From Sarcina ventriculi (GTDB taxonomy: Bacteria > Bacillota > Clostridia > Clostridiales > Clostridiaceae): a DNA stretch of 64,000 nucleotides. Position 1 is the first letter of the stretch. Every line of letters begins with the position of its first letter. A program made the translations under genes and the position numbers. Shown one piece after another: positions 1 through 10,101 of this stretch. The stretch is taken from NCBI RefSeq assembly GCF_900456775.1, contig NZ_UAUL01000008.1, positions 248,001 through 312,000 on the forward strand. The letters are read 5' to 3'. The notes under the pieces were generated by a model. The model saw only the letters and a list, made by a program, of their open reading frames with translations, ran no database searches and had not been told where the DNA came from.

Positions 1-2
1 AA

Positions 3-824
3 GCTTATGTTATCTCTAAAGATATAATTGGAGATAACCTAGGCTTTCTGCCATATAGTTCAGAAATAACTGGAGAAATAACAAAACCGGTAGAAAAAAC
101 AGATTGTGTTATAGTGGTGGATTGTGGTAATTATGAAAGAATATCTGCTGATTTAGAAAGTTTTAAAGGTAATATCATAAATATAGACCATCATTTATCT
201 AATGATAGATATGGAAACATAAATTTTATAAATGTAAAGGCAGCGGCTACAGCAGAAATAATATATGAATTTTTATTAAGTTTGAATGTAGAAATAAATA
301 ATGACATAGCTACATGCATATATACAGCTCTTATGACTGATACTGGATCTTATAGATACTCAAACACAACAAAGGTTACTCATTATATAGCTGGTGATTT
401 AATAGAAAATGGATTAAATCATGAAGAAATTCATAAAAAGGTTTTTGATAATAAATCCTACGAAAAATTAAAGCTAATAGGATTAGTTTTAAATAAAATG
501 GAACTTGTATGTAACTCTAAAATAGCATTAATGCAAGTTACAGAAGAAATGATTGAAGAATCTAAAGTAAATATTAAAGATTCATCAGATATAATTTCTA
601 TGGGAAATCAAATAAAAGGAATAGAGGGTAGTGTTCTTTTAAAAGAGTCAGATATAGGAATAAAGGTAAGTTTAAGATCTAAAAATGATTTAGATGTAAG
701 AAAAATTGCAGAGTCTTTGGGTGGAGGAGGTCATACAAAGGCATCTGGTGCCTTGATAAAAGATAAAACTATTAAAGAGGCTAAAGAAATAATAGTTAGA
801 CTTTTAGAGAAAGAGCTGATATAA
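3..824 (+). CDS. nrnA: DHH/DHHA1 phosphoesterase, NrnA type (5' end cut by window)
   Basis: The frame is open from base 3, so the gene starts outside the window; an internal GTG at 114 is not the true start. The IDHH motif follows a conserved VVDCG stretch (DHH domain, manganese ligands), and a GGGGHTKASGA segment near the C-terminus is the DHHA1 substrate-binding signature. Family members degrade nano-RNA (2-5 nt) and dephosphorylate pAp. It lies 2 nt upstream of truB with no terminator, so the two are probably co-transcribed. In related Firmicutes the preceding gene is usually rbfA, which cannot be checked here. Confidence 0.9.
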   Translation, partial: AYVISKDIIGDNLGFLPYSSEITGEITKPVEKTDCVIVVDCGNYERISADLESFKGNIINIDHHLSNDRYGNINFINVKAAATAEIIYEFLLSLNVEINNDIATCIYTALMTDTGSYRYSNTTKVTHYIAGDLIENGLNHEEIHKKVFDNKSYEKLKLIGLVLNKMELVCNSKIALMQVTEEMIEESKVNIKDSSDIISMGNQIKGIEGSVLLKESDIGIKVSLRSKNDLDVRKIAESLGGGGHTKASGALIKDKTIKEAKEIIVRLLEKELI

Positions 825-826
825 AA

Positions 827-1711
827 ATGAACGGTGTAATAAATATTATAAAAAATACAGGGATGACTTCATTTGACGTTGTAGCAAGGGTTAGAAAAAT
901 TACAAAAGAAAAAAAGGTTGGACACACTGGAACATTAGATCCAGAAGCATCTGGAGTTCTTCCAATATGTCTTGGAAAAGCTACAAAAATAATAGATTAT
1001 ATGATGGAGAATGAAAAGGCTTATAGGGTATCTTTTAAACTTGGAATAGTGACAGATACTTATGATTTAGAGGGTAAAATAATAAGAGAGAAAGATGCAT
1101 CTAATGTAGATAAAGAAGAAATAATAAGAGTTATTTCAAATTTTGTTGGTAATATAAAGCAAGTTCCTCCTATGTATTCAGCCTTAAAACAAAATGGGGT
1201 AAAGCTTTATGAATTAGCAAGAAAAGGGATAGAGGTAAAAAGAGAAGCAAGAGATATAACAATATATAAGATTGAAAATATAGATATACAAGATGAAATA
1301 TGTATGGATGTATATTGTTCTAAAGGGACATATATTAGAAGTCTTTGTTTTGATATTGGTGAAGAATTAGGTGTCGGTGCTACAATGACAAAGCTATGTC
1401 GTATAAAAAATGGGAACTTTACATTAGAAAATGGATTAAATATAGACGATCTTAATGAGGAGAATGTAAAAGAAAGAATTATATCAATTGAAGAAGCTTT
1501 ATGTAGATTCGATAAAATAGTTGTAAATAATAAATTTACTAAGCTTTTAGTAAATGGAGTGAGAGTTTATGATAAAAGATTGTGTAAAGACATTATAAAA
1601 AACAATAAATTATATAGAGTTTATGATGATTTAAATACATTTATAGGTCTTGGAAGAAAAGATGATAGTGGATTTAAAATAGAAAAGCTACTTATAGAAA
1701 AAAACAATTAA
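827..1711 (+). CDS. truB: tRNA pseudouridine(55) synthase TruB
   Basis: 294 aa, the usual length. It isomerises U55 in the T-loop of tRNAs. The catalytic motif GHTGTLDPEASGVL lies at residues 32-45 with Asp38 as the nucleophile, and the family motif PPMYSALK lies near residue 120. The start codon is 2 nt after the nrnA stop with no strong ribosome-binding site of its own, suggesting translational coupling. ribF follows after 11 nt, the common truB-ribF pairing in Firmicutes. Confidence 0.96.
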   Translation: MNGVINIIKNTGMTSFDVVARVRKITKEKKVGHTGTLDPEASGVLPICLGKATKIIDYMMENEKAYRVSFKLGIVTDTYDLEGKIIREKDASNVDKEEIIRVISNFVGNIKQVPPMYSALKQNGVKLYELARKGIEVKREARDITIYKIENIDIQDEICMDVYCSKGTYIRSLCFDIGEELGVGATMTKLCRIKNGNFTLENGLNIDDLNEENVKERIISIEEALCRFDKIVVNNKFTKLLVNGVRVYDKRLCKDIIKNNKLYRVYDDLNTFIGLGRKDDSGFKIEKLLIEKNN

Positions 1712-1722
1712 AGGAGAGACCT

Positions 1723-2652
1723 ATGATTTTAATTGATGATAAATTAAATGAAAAAATTTCTGAAAATATATATGTTGCTCTAGGTAGTTTTGATGGAATG
1801 CATAAGGGACATTTACTTCTTATAGATAAAATTATTAATTTAGCTAACAAAAATAATGGAAAGAGTATGGTATATACGTTTAAAAATCATCCATTAACTA
1901 TTGTTAATAAAGATAAGGCTCCTAAGATATTACTTGATAATAAAACAAAAGAAGAAGTTTTGGGAAATTTAGGAGTAGATATTTTATGTTTGAAAGAATT
2001 TGATGAGAAGTTAATGAAATTAAGTCCTGAAGCTTTTATAGAAAATCTAGTGCATGAATTTAATATAAAAGGTATAGTAGTTGGTTTTAATTATAGATTT
2101 GGATATAAGAATAAGGGAGATTTAGAACTTTTAAAAACTCTTAGTAAAAAGTTTGATTTTGAATTATATATAAAAGAAGCTTATACGATTGAAAATGAAA
2201 TCGTGAGTTCAACAAGAATAAGAGAGCTAATATCTTTAGGGGAAATTAAAAAAGCAAATGAAATGCTTGGAAGAGAATATGTTTTAAGAGGAGAAGTAGT
2301 AGGGGGGAGAAGACTAGGTAGGACTATTGGGTTTCCAACAGCTAATTTAAAACCTTTAACAAATATATTAATTCCTAAAATAGGTGTTTATTATACAAAC
2401 GTAGAAGTTGAAGGAAAGATATATAAAGGAATTACATCAGTTGGGAATAATCCTACAGTAAATGGAAAAAATATTACAATAGAGACCAATATATTAGATT
2501 TTAATAAAGATATTTATAATAATAATATAAAGGTTTATTTTTTAGATAGAATAAGAGATGAAAAGAAATTTTCAAGTTTAGATGAACTTAAAATACAACT
2601 TGAAAAGGATAAGAAATTTGCTAAAAATCAAAGTGAAAAGATAATTTTATAA
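1723..2652 (+). CDS. ribF: Bifunctional riboflavin kinase / FAD synthetase RibF
   Basis: 309 aa. It makes FMN from riboflavin and then FAD from FMN. The N-terminal adenylyltransferase domain has GSFDGMHKGH (around residues 21-30) and the SSTRIRELI motif; the C-terminal kinase domain carries GRTIGFPTANL. An AAAGGAGA ribosome-binding site precedes the ATG. It is the third gene of a tight nrnA-truB-ribF run. I see no FMN riboswitch in front of it, so its expression probably follows the operon rather than flavin level. Confidence 0.96.
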   Translation: MILIDDKLNEKISENIYVALGSFDGMHKGHLLLIDKIINLANKNNGKSMVYTFKNHPLTIVNKDKAPKILLDNKTKEEVLGNLGVDILCLKEFDEKLMKLSPEAFIENLVHEFNIKGIVVGFNYRFGYKNKGDLELLKTLSKKFDFELYIKEAYTIENEIVSSTRIRELISLGEIKKANEMLGREYVLRGEVVGGRRLGRTIGFPTANLKPLTNILIPKIGVYYTNVEVEGKIYKGITSVGNNPTVNGKNITIETNILDFNKDIYNNNIKVYFLDRIRDEKKFSSLDELKIQLEKDKKFAKNQSEKIIL

Positions 2653-2659
2653 AACTTAG

Positions 2660-2688
2660 TTTACAACTAAAATCACTTTTGATATAAT
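2660..2688 (+). promoter_or_regulatory. Sigma-A promoter of rpsO
   Basis: TTTACA at 2660-2665 and a perfect TATAAT at 2683-2688, separated by 17 bp. Transcription would start near 2695, just before the leader hairpin at 2698. The -35 starts 7 bp after the ribF stop, so rpsO gets its own promoter. Confidence 0.8.
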
Positions 2689-2697
2689 CATATAGAA

Positions 2698-2758
2698 CCT
2701 AAATCTAAGATATGAGGGTGCCGGCTTATTTCTTGGATATAGGGGTTAAATTTTAGGA
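2698..2758 (+). promoter_or_regulatory. Structured rpsO leader, possible S15 autoregulatory element
   Basis: CCTA (2698-2701) pairs with TAGG (2740-2743) and CTAAG (2705-2709) with CTTGG (2732-2736), forming an interrupted hairpin whose loop contains GCCGGC. The same CCTAAA (2698-2703) is also complementary to TTTAGG (2752-2757), which runs into the Shine-Dalgarno AGGAGG. The two pairings exclude each other, as expected for an r-protein translational switch. S15 is known to regulate its own mRNA through unrelated structures in several bacteria; assignment here is inference. Confidence 0.45.
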
Positions 2759-2767
2759 GGTATTAAA

Positions 2768-3031
2768 ATGGATAAAACTAAAAAACAAGAGATTATAGCT
2801 AAATATGGAAGACATGAAGGAGATACTGGTTCTCCAGAAGTTCAAATAGCATTATTAACAGAGAGAATAAACTCTTTAACAGATCATTTAAGATTTCACA
2901 AAAAAGATCACCATTCAAGAAGAGGACTTTTAATGATGGTTGGTCAAAGAAGAGGCTTATTAAACTATCTTTCTGACCAAGATATAGAAAGATATAGAGC
3001 TATAATCAAAGAATTAGGATTAAGAAGATAA
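2768..3031 (+). CDS. rpsO: 30S ribosomal protein S15
   Basis: 87 aa, close to the family standard. S15 binds the 16S rRNA central domain early in small-subunit assembly. The conserved [16 protein letters not shown] segment ([19 protein letters not shown], around residues 45-64) is clear. An AGGAGG ribosome-binding site sits 7 nt upstream. It has its own promoter and leader, and is followed by a hairpin and then pnp, the classical rpsO-pnp arrangement. Confidence 0.98.
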   Translation: MDKTKKQEIIAKYGRHEGDTGSPEVQIALLTERINSLTDHLRFHKKDHHSRRGLLMMVGQRRGLLNYLSDQDIERYRAIIKELGLRR

Positions 3032-3036
3032 TTTAT

Positions 3037-3062
3037 TAGAGCGGTTATGCCGCTCTATTATT
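3037..3062 (+). terminator. rpsO-pnp intercistronic hairpin
   Basis: TAGAGCGG (3037-3044), loop TTATG, CCGCTCTA (3050-3057), followed by a modest T-rich tail. It is a strong stem with a weak T-tract, so it may be a partial terminator or an RNase processing and stability element between rpsO and pnp rather than a full stop. Confidence 0.7.
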
Positions 3063-3116
3063 TTAGAAATATTAATAAATGAAAAAACTTGTTAAATATC
3101 GAAAGGAGGTATTTAA

Positions 3117-5225
3117 ATGAATAATGTACATGAAGTCAACATAGCTGGAAGAAATATGAAAGTTGAATTTGGAAAATTAGGTATGCTATCAAATGCATCT
3201 ATATTAATGAGCTATGGAGATACTGTAATATTAACAAATGCCAATGCATCAGAGAACCCAAGAGAAGGGATAGATTTTTTCCCTTTATCTGTTGAGTATG
3301 AAGAAAGACTGTATTCTGTAGGAAAAATACCTGGAGGATTTATAAAAAGGGAAGGTAGACCAACAGATAAAGCTATACTAAATGGAAGAGCTGTAGATAG
3401 ACCAATAAGACCGTTATTTCCAAAGGGATATAGAAATGACGTTCAGGTTGTATGTACAGTAGTATCTGTGGAAAAGGATAATTTGCCAGAAATTTTAGCA
3501 ATAAATGCGGCATCTATGGCACTTTGTTTATCATCAATACCATTTACAACACCAGTTGCAGCAGTTCAAGTAGGTTTAATAAATGGAAAATTTATATTAA
3601 ATCCAACATCTAAAGAGAGAGAAGAAAGCACTATGCAATTAACTGTGTGTGCTACAAAAGAAAGAGTCATGATGATTGAGGCTGGTGGACATGAAATACC
3701 AGAACAAACAATGATAGATGCTATAGCTTTTGGTATGGAAAAATGTCAAGACATAGTTAAATTTCAAGAAGAAGCTATGAAGATGTTTGGAAAAGAAAAA
3801 GATGTTCCAGAATTATATAAGGTAGATGAAGTTATAGAAGAAGAAGTGAAATCTTTTGCATTTGATATGATAAAAGAAGCTATGAATATAACTGATAGAG
3901 ACACAAGAAATGAAAGAATGGATGAAGTTAAAGTTAAGATAATGGATGAATTTTCTGAAAAATATCCAGAAAACATTTCTGATATAGGTGAAGTAGTGTA
4001 CACTCTTCAAAAGAAAATAGTAAGAAATATGCTTCTTAAGGAAAAGAAAAGAGTAGACGGAAGAGCATTTGATGAGGTTAGAAATATATCTTGTGAAGTA
4101 GACATTCTTCCAAGGACTCATGGAACAGGGCTTTTTACTAGAGGACTTACACAAGTTATGACTGTGGCAACTTTAGGAGCTATTGGTGAAATACAAATTT
4201 TAGATGGTATAGGTGAAGAAGAATCCAAAGGATATATGCATCACTATAACTTCCCAGCATATTCAGTAGGAGAAGTTAAACCACTTAGAGGACCAGGAAG
4301 AAGAGAGATAGGTCATGGTGCTTTAGCTGAAAGAGCGTTAGAGCCATTAATACCATCACAAGATGAATTCCCATACACTATAAGACTTGTTTCAGAAGTT
4401 TTAAGTTCAAATGGATCAACTTCACAAGCATCAGTATGTGGTAGTACATTAGCCTTATTAGATGCTGGTGTTCCTATAAAAAGACCAGCAGCAGGTATTG
4501 CGATGGGGCTTGTAACTTCAGAAGACTTAAGTGAAGAAGAAGTTCTAACAGATATACAAGGTTTAGAAGACTTCTTTGGGGATATGGATTTTAAAGTTGC
4601 AGGAACAGTTGAGGGTATTACATCTATTCAAGTTGATACAAAAATTGCTGGACTTTCACCAAAGGTTATAAGAGATGCTATAATGGGAGCTAGAAAAGCA
4701 AGACTTATGATTTTGGATAAAATAAAAGATTGTATACCAGAAGCTAGAAAAGAAGTTTCAAAATATGCTCCTAAAACATCAGTTATGCAAATAGATCCAG
4801 AAAAAATAAGGGATGTAATTGGTGCTGGAGGAAAAACAATAAATAAAATAATTGAAGACACTGGAGTTAAGATTGACATAAAAGAAGATGGGAAAGTTTT
4901 TGTATCTTCTTCGGAAGCTCAAGGTGTTAAGGATGCTATTAAGATAATAGAAGGATTAACTAAGGAAGTTAAGGTTGGAGAAGTATACTTAGGAAAAGTA
5001 GTAAAAATAACTACTTTCGGTGCTTTTGTTGAAATATTACCAGGTAAAGAAGGATTGGTTCATATTTCTAAATTAGATACATCAAGGGTGAACAAAGTTG
5101 AAGATGTTGTATCTGTAGGAGATGAAATTTTAACTAAGGTTGTAGAAATAGACGCTCAAGGAAGAATAAATCTTTCAAGAAAAGATGTTTTAGAAGCGGC
5201 TAATACTGAAAAAAAAGATAATTAA
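3117..5225 (+). CDS. pnp: Polynucleotide phosphorylase
   Basis: 702 aa, full length. It is the 3'-5' phosphorolytic exoribonuclease of the RNA degradosome. Two RNase PH-like domains are seen (first with [22 protein letters not shown], second with [18 protein letters not shown]), then a KH domain with the IGAGGKTIN loop near residue 565, then an S1 domain with [26 protein letters not shown] ribosome-binding site lies 6 nt before the ATG. RNase Y, its functional partner, is encoded 8 kb downstream in the same window. Confidence 0.98.
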   Translation: MNNVHEVNIAGRNMKVEFGKLGMLSNASILMSYGDTVILTNANASENPREGIDFFPLSVEYEERLYSVGKIPGGFIKREGRPTDKAILNGRAVDRPIRPLFPKGYRNDVQVVCTVVSVEKDNLPEILAINAASMALCLSSIPFTTPVAAVQVGLINGKFILNPTSKEREESTMQLTVCATKERVMMIEAGGHEIPEQTMIDAIAFGMEKCQDIVKFQEEAMKMFGKEKDVPELYKVDEVIEEEVKSFAFDMIKEAMNITDRDTRNERMDEVKVKIMDEFSEKYPENISDIGEVVYTLQKKIVRNMLLKEKKRVDGRAFDEVRNISCEVDILPRTHGTGLFTRGLTQVMTVATLGAIGEIQILDGIGEEESKGYMHHYNFPAYSVGEVKPLRGPGRREIGHGALAERALEPLIPSQDEFPYTIRLVSEVLSSNGSTSQASVCGSTLALLDAGVPIKRPAAGIAMGLVTSEDLSEEEVLTDIQGLEDFFGDMDFKVAGTVEGITSIQVDTKIAGLSPKVIRDAIMGARKARLMILDKIKDCIPEARKEVSKYAPKTSVMQIDPEKIRDVIGAGGKTINKIIEDTGVKIDIKEDGKVFVSSSEAQGVKDAIKIIEGLTKEVKVGEVYLGKVVKITTFGAFVEILPGKEGLVHISKLDTSRVNKVEDVVSVGDEILTKVVEIDAQGRINLSRKDVLEAANTEKKDN

Positions 5226-5247
5226 AATTAAAAAGCTAGATAATTTT

Positions 5248-5275
5248 AAGGCAATTTTTATTGCCTTTTTATTTT
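5248..5275 (+). terminator. Intrinsic terminator of pnp
   Basis: AAGGCAAT (5248-5255), four-T loop, ATTGCCTT (5260-5267), running into a T-rich tail to 5275. A textbook Rho-independent terminator. Confidence 0.9.
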
Positions 5276-5355
5276 GTTAGTGAGTAATAAAATATCATTT
5301 ATCATACAATATACTTTTTTTAAATATATTATAAAGATGATAGGGGGTATTTTAT

Positions 5356-5631
5356 ATGGCAAATGTTAAGTATTTAAGTGAAATAGAAAAATATGAAATA
5401 ATAAACATTAATGATGGAGAAAAATATAGTTCACTCTCTAATAATGATATAATAGTTGATGAAAATGGGGATCTGCGTTACTTAATAATTAATTTAGGTA
5501 GTGGTAAATTTAGTTTGTTTTCTCAAGGTGATGAGTATTTAGAAATTGCGTGGGAAAAAGTGAAAAGGATAGGTGCTAAAACTATAATATTAGATGTTGA
5601 ACAAGATGAAATAAAGAAAACAAAATTATAG
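5356..5631 (+). CDS. ymxH: YlmC/YmxH family PRC-barrel-like protein
   Basis: 91 aa. The small single-domain layout, the DLRYLIINLGSGKFSLF core and the WEKVKRIGAKTIILDV C-terminal half match the YlmC/YmxH family, a PRC-barrel-like group linked by genome context and some Bacillus data to sporulation. Biochemical function is unknown. The ribosome-binding site is AGGGGG ending 8 nt before the ATG. It sits directly in front of dapG (4 nt gap), as ymxH sits in the dipicolinate/aspartokinase region of Bacillus, which supports the call. Confidence 0.75.
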   Translation: MANVKYLSEIEKYEIININDGEKYSSLSNNDIIVDENGDLRYLIINLGSGKFSLFSQGDEYLEIAWEKVKRIGAKTIILDVEQDEIKKTKL

Positions 5632-5644
5632 GAGCGTGAATTTT

Positions 5645-6844
5645 GTGAAGATAATTATACAAAAGTTTGGAGGAACTTCAGTATCTACAAAAGATAAAAG
5701 AGAAATGGTAGTTTCAAAGGTTAAAAAAGCAATAAGTGATGGATATTTTCCTGTGTTAGTTGTATCAGCTATGGGAAGACGTGGAGAGAGTTATGCAACT
5801 GATACATTGTTGTCACTTGTAAGCGATAATTTTAAAGAAAATAATAAGCAAGGAACAGATTTGCTTATGAGTTGTGGAGAAATTATAAGCACTGTTGTCA
5901 TGAGTGATTGCTTGTTTGAGCATGGGATAGATGCAGTACCTTTAACAGGTGGGCAAGCTGGTATTTTAACTGATAACAATTATTCAAAAGCTGATTTTTT
6001 AGATGTAACTCCTAAAAAAGTTTTGGAAATATTAAATAAAGGAAAGGTTCCTGTAGTTGCAGGATTTCAAGGCAGAGATATTGAAGGGTATTTTACAACT
6101 TTAGGAAGAGGTGGTAGTGATACATCAGCTGCTGCTTTGGGTGTTGCTCTTAAAGCTTGTGAAGTTGATATATATACAGATGTTGATGGTATAATGACAG
6201 CAGATCCGAGAATTGTATCAACTGCTGAGCTTATAGATAAAATAAGTTATAATGAAGTGTTTCAATTAGCAGATCATGGAGCAAAAGTAATTCACCCAAG
6301 GGCGGTTGAAGTTGCAATGCGTGGTAATGTTCCACTTGTAATTAAAAATACTATGTCTTCTAGCGAGGGAACAGTAATAGATAGTATTGGGGATACTGAA
6401 GATACAAGATTTTTAACTGGAGTAACGCACACTTCAGGTAGAATACAAATTTCAATAAAGCTTAAAGATAACTTAAATAATGAAAAATATAAGAGTATTT
6501 TAGAAATATTAGCTCAAAATAAAATAAGTTTAGATTTAATAAATATTTTTCCGAAAGAAAAAGTCTTTACGATAAGTGAAGAAGTTCGAGATACATTTAG
6601 AAAAATAATGAAAGAAAATAAATTAAAGTATACTTATATAGATGAATTAAGTACAATAGCAGTTGTAGGTTCAAAAATGAAGGGTATTCCAGGAGTTATG
6701 GCTAAAATAATAAGTACTTTAGATAAATATAACATAGAAGTTTTGCAAACAGCAGATTCTCATATGACAATATGGTGTTTAGTAGAAACTAAAAATGTAC
6801 GAGATGCTATTAATGCACTTCATAAAGTTTTTATTGAAAAATAG
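5645..6844 (+). CDS. dapG: Aspartokinase, DapG type
   Basis: 399 aa from the GTG at 5645. It phosphorylates aspartate, the first step toward lysine, threonine, methionine and, in sporeformers, diaminopimelate and dipicolinate. KFGGTSVS is the N-terminal kinase signature, GRGGSDTSAAALG the substrate loop, and two ACT regulatory repeats fill the last 140 residues. An upstream in-frame GTG at 5636 lies only 1 nt after the AGGAG (5630-5634), whereas 5645 is about 10 nt away and gives the family's usual MKII-QKFGGTS start. No lysine riboswitch is visible. Confidence 0.93.
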   Translation: MKIIIQKFGGTSVSTKDKREMVVSKVKKAISDGYFPVLVVSAMGRRGESYATDTLLSLVSDNFKENNKQGTDLLMSCGEIISTVVMSDCLFEHGIDAVPLTGGQAGILTDNNYSKADFLDVTPKKVLEILNKGKVPVVAGFQGRDIEGYFTTLGRGGSDTSAAALGVALKACEVDIYTDVDGIMTADPRIVSTAELIDKISYNEVFQLADHGAKVIHPRAVEVAMRGNVPLVIKNTMSSSEGTVIDSIGDTEDTRFLTGVTHTSGRIQISIKLKDNLNNEKYKSILEILAQNKISLDLINIFPKEKVFTISEEVRDTFRKIMKENKLKYTYIDELSTIAVVGSKMKGIPGVMAKIISTLDKYNIEVLQTADSHMTIWCLVETKNVRDAINALHKVFIEK

Positions 6845-6899
6845 AATAAAAGGCAAATCTTTCGTATAAACTAAATGTAGTTTTAGGAGGAAATGCTAA

Positions 6900-7595
6900 A
6901 TGAAAAATGAGAGTAAAGAAATAAAAAATGAAAATTTAGAAGAAATAAAAGAATTAGGTACAACTGTTCCAAAAGAAGACAATCATTCAAATATACAAGT
7001 TGTAACAATAATTGGTCAAATAGAAGGACATAATGTTCAACCACCACAAAATAAAACCACTAAATATGAACATATGATACCTGAAATAATTAATTTAGAA
7101 CAAAATGACAATGTGGAAGGGATACTTTTTGTTTTAAATACAGTAGGTGGAGATGTAGAGGCAGGTCTTGCTATAGCTGAAATGATTAGAAGTTTGAGTA
7201 AGCCTACTGTATCTCTTGTAATTGGAGGGGGACATTCTATAGGGGTTCCATTGGCAACATCATCAGATTATTCGTTTATATGTCCATCTGCAACTATGAT
7301 AATTCATCCTATCAGAATGAATGGCTTAATTATAGGTGTGCCTCAAACATTTGAATATTTTAATAAAATGCAAGAGCGAATAAATGATTTTGTAGTTAGG
7401 ACATCAAATATAAAAAAAGAGAAATTAAATGAATTGATGTTACAGACAGATGAGCTTTTAAACGATATGGGAACTATATTAATAGGGGAAGAAGCTGTAA
7501 AGTGTGGCTTAATTAATGAAGTAGGTGGCGTAAAAGATGCATTAAATAAGCTAAATGAATTAATAGCAGATTCTAAAGAACAATTAAGACCATAG
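6900..7595 (+). CDS. tepA: ClpP-like serine protease TepA
   Basis: 231 aa. A ClpP/SppA-fold cytosolic protease known in Bacillus as TepA, implicated in preprotein translocation. The first 30 residues are charged and variable. [17 protein letters not shown] is the ClpP strand-helix; [11 protein letters not shown] supplies the nucleophile Ser113, and ATMIIHPI supplies His136. An AGGAGG ribosome-binding site precedes the ATG. The order dapG-tepA-ftsK is conserved in Bacillus and supports the assignment. No signal peptide is seen. Confidence 0.88.
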   Translation: MKNESKEIKNENLEEIKELGTTVPKEDNHSNIQVVTIIGQIEGHNVQPPQNKTTKYEHMIPEIINLEQNDNVEGILFVLNTVGGDVEAGLAIAEMIRSLSKPTVSLVIGGGHSIGVPLATSSDYSFICPSATMIIHPIRMNGLIIGVPQTFEYFNKMQERINDFVVRTSNIKKEKLNELMLQTDELLNDMGTILIGEEAVKCGLINEVGGVKDALNKLNELIADSKEQLRP

Positions 7596-7617
7596 GATTT
7601 CCTATGGTTAAGTTTTT
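7589..7617 (+). terminator. Terminator overlapping the tepA stop codon
   Basis: ACCATAGG (7589-7596), ATTT loop, CCTATGGT (7601-7608), then TAAGTTTTT. The TAG stop codon (7593-7595) lies inside the ascending arm. Confidence 0.8.
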
Positions 7618-7684
7618 GCATATAAAAGGTTTTATGTATGTATCATAGAATTTATATAAAGTAAAACAAGTAAGAGGTGATAGG

Positions 7685-10033
7685 GTGGCTACAAAAAAGA
7701 AAAAAAGCAAGAAAAATGTTAGTATAATAGATAAGTATTTAAAAGAAATATACGGTGTTATTTGGATAGGGATAAGTATTATTTTAATGTTTAGTCTTTA
7801 TACAAATTGGGCTGGATATTTAAGTGTAATATCTAAAGATATCTTTGTGAATCTTCTAGGGGTAGGAGCTTTTACATTACCTATATATATGATATATGTG
7901 ATAATTAAATTAAATTTTTTAAAGGAAAAAAAAATACTAAATGCTAAGTTTGTGGGAGTTACGATAGTTGTTATAACTACAATATTATTAGTTCAATTGT
8001 TAGATATGAAAAGTATAGATACAAATAATTTTATGAATGCAATATCTAACATAATTAATTCTCAAAATGAGATAACTGGAGGAATAATAGGCTTTATAAT
8101 AGTGTTTCCTATATATAAATTAGTTGGAAGTATAGGACTTTACATAATATTTATAATTGCATATTTTATTGCGTCAGTTCTTATTTTTGATTATAGTATA
8201 AATGATTTGAAAAAATTATTTAAGTTACTAATTAACAATAAAACTAATGTTAGAAATAGTATTTCTAAAAAAGGTAGAAGTGATTCTAAAAAAATAAAAA
8301 TTAAAGTAAATAATGAAGAGAGTGAAAAAGAAGAGTTCCTAAAAAATATAGAGAGTAAAATAAAAATACTAGATTTTATGAAGAATACTCCTAAAAGTTC
8401 TATTGAATTAGAAGAAAAAAGTCAGATAAAAATAAACACTGATTCTAGAGAAAATGCAGATGTTAAAGTGCAACATCGTAAATTAGATGATAAATTTAAA
8501 ACTCAAAAAATAAAAAAAATAGAAGGAAATTCACCAATAAGAGGAAATGAAGATGTAATAAGTAAAACGCAAGAAATTCAAAGTAAAACGTATCAAAATA
8601 AGAAATATATTAGACCAAATGCGGACCTTTTAAATATAAACACTAATTTAAAGCTAGATAAAAATGAAAAAAAAGAGCTTTTGGAAAATGCTGATAAATT
8701 AGAAAAAACTTTATTAAGCTTTGGAGTAGAGGCTAAAATTCTAGAGGTTACAAAAGGACCGTCAGTGACTAGATTTGAACTTCAACCTAAAGCTGGTATA
8801 AAGGTTAGTAAAATAGTTAACTTGTCAGATGATATAGCCCTTGGGCTTGCTGCTAAAGGAGTTAGAATAGAAGCTCCAATTCCAGGTAAATCAGCCATAG
8901 GAATAGAAGTTCCAAATAAAGAACAGACTCCGGTATTTTTTAGAGAAATCTTAGAATCTAATGAATTTAAAAACAATAATTATAAAGTTGCTTGTGCACT
9001 TGGAAAAGATATTACTGGTAAATGTATAGTAACAGATATTAGCAAGATGCCTCATGTTTTAATTGCAGGGGCGACAGGTTCAGGTAAAAGTGTTTGTATA
9101 AATACACTTATTGTAAGTATATTATATAAATATTCGCCAGAAGATGTTAAGCTTTTAATGGTAGATCCAAAGGTTGTTGAACTTAATGTATATAATGGAA
9201 TTCCACATCTTTTAATTCCAGTAGTAACAGATCCTAAAAAGGCGGCTGCAGCTTTAAATTGGGCAGTAAATGAAATGACAAGGAGATATAAGCTTTTTGC
9301 AGATAATGGAGTTAGAAATGTAGATTCTTACAATGAATTGGTTAAAAAAGGAGTTATAGACGAAAAACTTCCTTATATAGTGATAATAATAGATGAACTT
9401 GCTGATCTTATGATGGCATGTCCAAGGGATGTAGAAGATTATATATGTAGGTTGGCTCAAATGGCAAGGGCAGCTGGTATGCATCTTGTAATTGCAACAC
9501 AAAGACCATCAGTTGATGTTATAACAGGTCTTATAAAGGCAAATGTACCATCTAGAATATCATTTGCAGTATCTAGTCAAGTAGATTCAAGAACTATACT
9601 AGATTCAACAGGGGCAGAAAAACTTTTAGGTAAAGGAGATATGTTATTTTATCCAGTTGGAGAATCAAAACCTAAGAGAGTTCAAGGAGCATTTATATCA
9701 GAGGAAGAGGTTGAAAATGTTGTATCTTTTATAAAGGATATAAAATCTGATAGTAAATGTGAAAGTGAGATATTAGAGTATATAAATTCCGCTAGTGATA
9801 CATCTATTAAGAGTAATGAAGGTTGTGATGAACTTTTAGATGAGGCTATAAAAATAGTAGTAGAAACAGGACAAGTTTCAACATCATATCTTCAAAGGCG
9901 ACTTAGAATAGGATTCAATAGGGCGGCAAGAATAGTAGAGGAACTTGAAAAAAATAGAATAATATCTGCTAGAGATGGAAATAAACCAAGACAGGTACTT
10001 ATGTCTAAAGAGGAATTTGAAAATATAAAATAA
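7685..10033 (+). CDS. ftsK: FtsK/SpoIIIE DNA translocase
   Basis: 782 aa from GTG at 7685, with GAGGTGAT just upstream. It pumps chromosomal DNA through the division or sporulation septum. Four hydrophobic segments lie within the first 170 residues, then a charged low-complexity linker (about 190-330), then the RecA-like motor: Walker A GATGSGKS at 462-469, Walker [11 protein letters not shown] near 570, and a C-terminal winged-helix gamma domain ([23 protein letters not shown]). Sequence alone does not separate FtsK from SpoIIIE; position downstream of tepA matches Bacillus spoIIIE. Confidence 0.95.
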   Translation: MATKKKKSKKNVSIIDKYLKEIYGVIWIGISIILMFSLYTNWAGYLSVISKDIFVNLLGVGAFTLPIYMIYVIIKLNFLKEKKILNAKFVGVTIVVITTILLVQLLDMKSIDTNNFMNAISNIINSQNEITGGIIGFIIVFPIYKLVGSIGLYIIFIIAYFIASVLIFDYSINDLKKLFKLLINNKTNVRNSISKKGRSDSKKIKIKVNNEESEKEEFLKNIESKIKILDFMKNTPKSSIELEEKSQIKINTDSRENADVKVQHRKLDDKFKTQKIKKIEGNSPIRGNEDVISKTQEIQSKTYQNKKYIRPNADLLNINTNLKLDKNEKKELLENADKLEKTLLSFGVEAKILEVTKGPSVTRFELQPKAGIKVSKIVNLSDDIALGLAAKGVRIEAPIPGKSAIGIEVPNKEQTPVFFREILESNEFKNNNYKVACALGKDITGKCIVTDISKMPHVLIAGATGSGKSVCINTLIVSILYKYSPEDVKLLMVDPKVVELNVYNGIPHLLIPVVTDPKKAAAALNWAVNEMTRRYKLFADNGVRNVDSYNELVKKGVIDEKLPYIVIIIDELADLMMACPRDVEDYICRLAQMARAAGMHLVIATQRPSVDVITGLIKANVPSRISFAVSSQVDSRTILDSTGAEKLLGKGDMLFYPVGESKPKRVQGAFISEEEVENVVSFIKDIKSDSKCESEILEYINSASDTSIKSNEGCDELLDEAIKIVVETGQVSTSYLQRRLRIGFNRAARIVEELEKNRIISARDGNKPRQVLMSKEEFENIK

Positions 10034-10101
10034 GTTCTTGTTTAAATTATAAAAGAACTTTAAAATATAGAATGTATATTGAAACTTAGGAGGAGAGAGA
10101 G

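Noticed and set aside
1712-1722. FMN riboswitch before ribF
   Set aside because: The gap is 11 nt and the upstream genes show no RFN-type leader inside the window.
3764-4154. Two minus-strand frames inside pnp
   Set aside because: They lack ribosome-binding sites, have low-complexity hydrophobic composition typical of antisense shadow, and lie wholly within an intact pnp.
5226-5644. Lysine riboswitch controlling dapG
   Set aside because: The pnp-ymxH gap is only 130 nt, contains a terminator and no lysine-aptamer core; ymxH and dapG are 4 nt apart.
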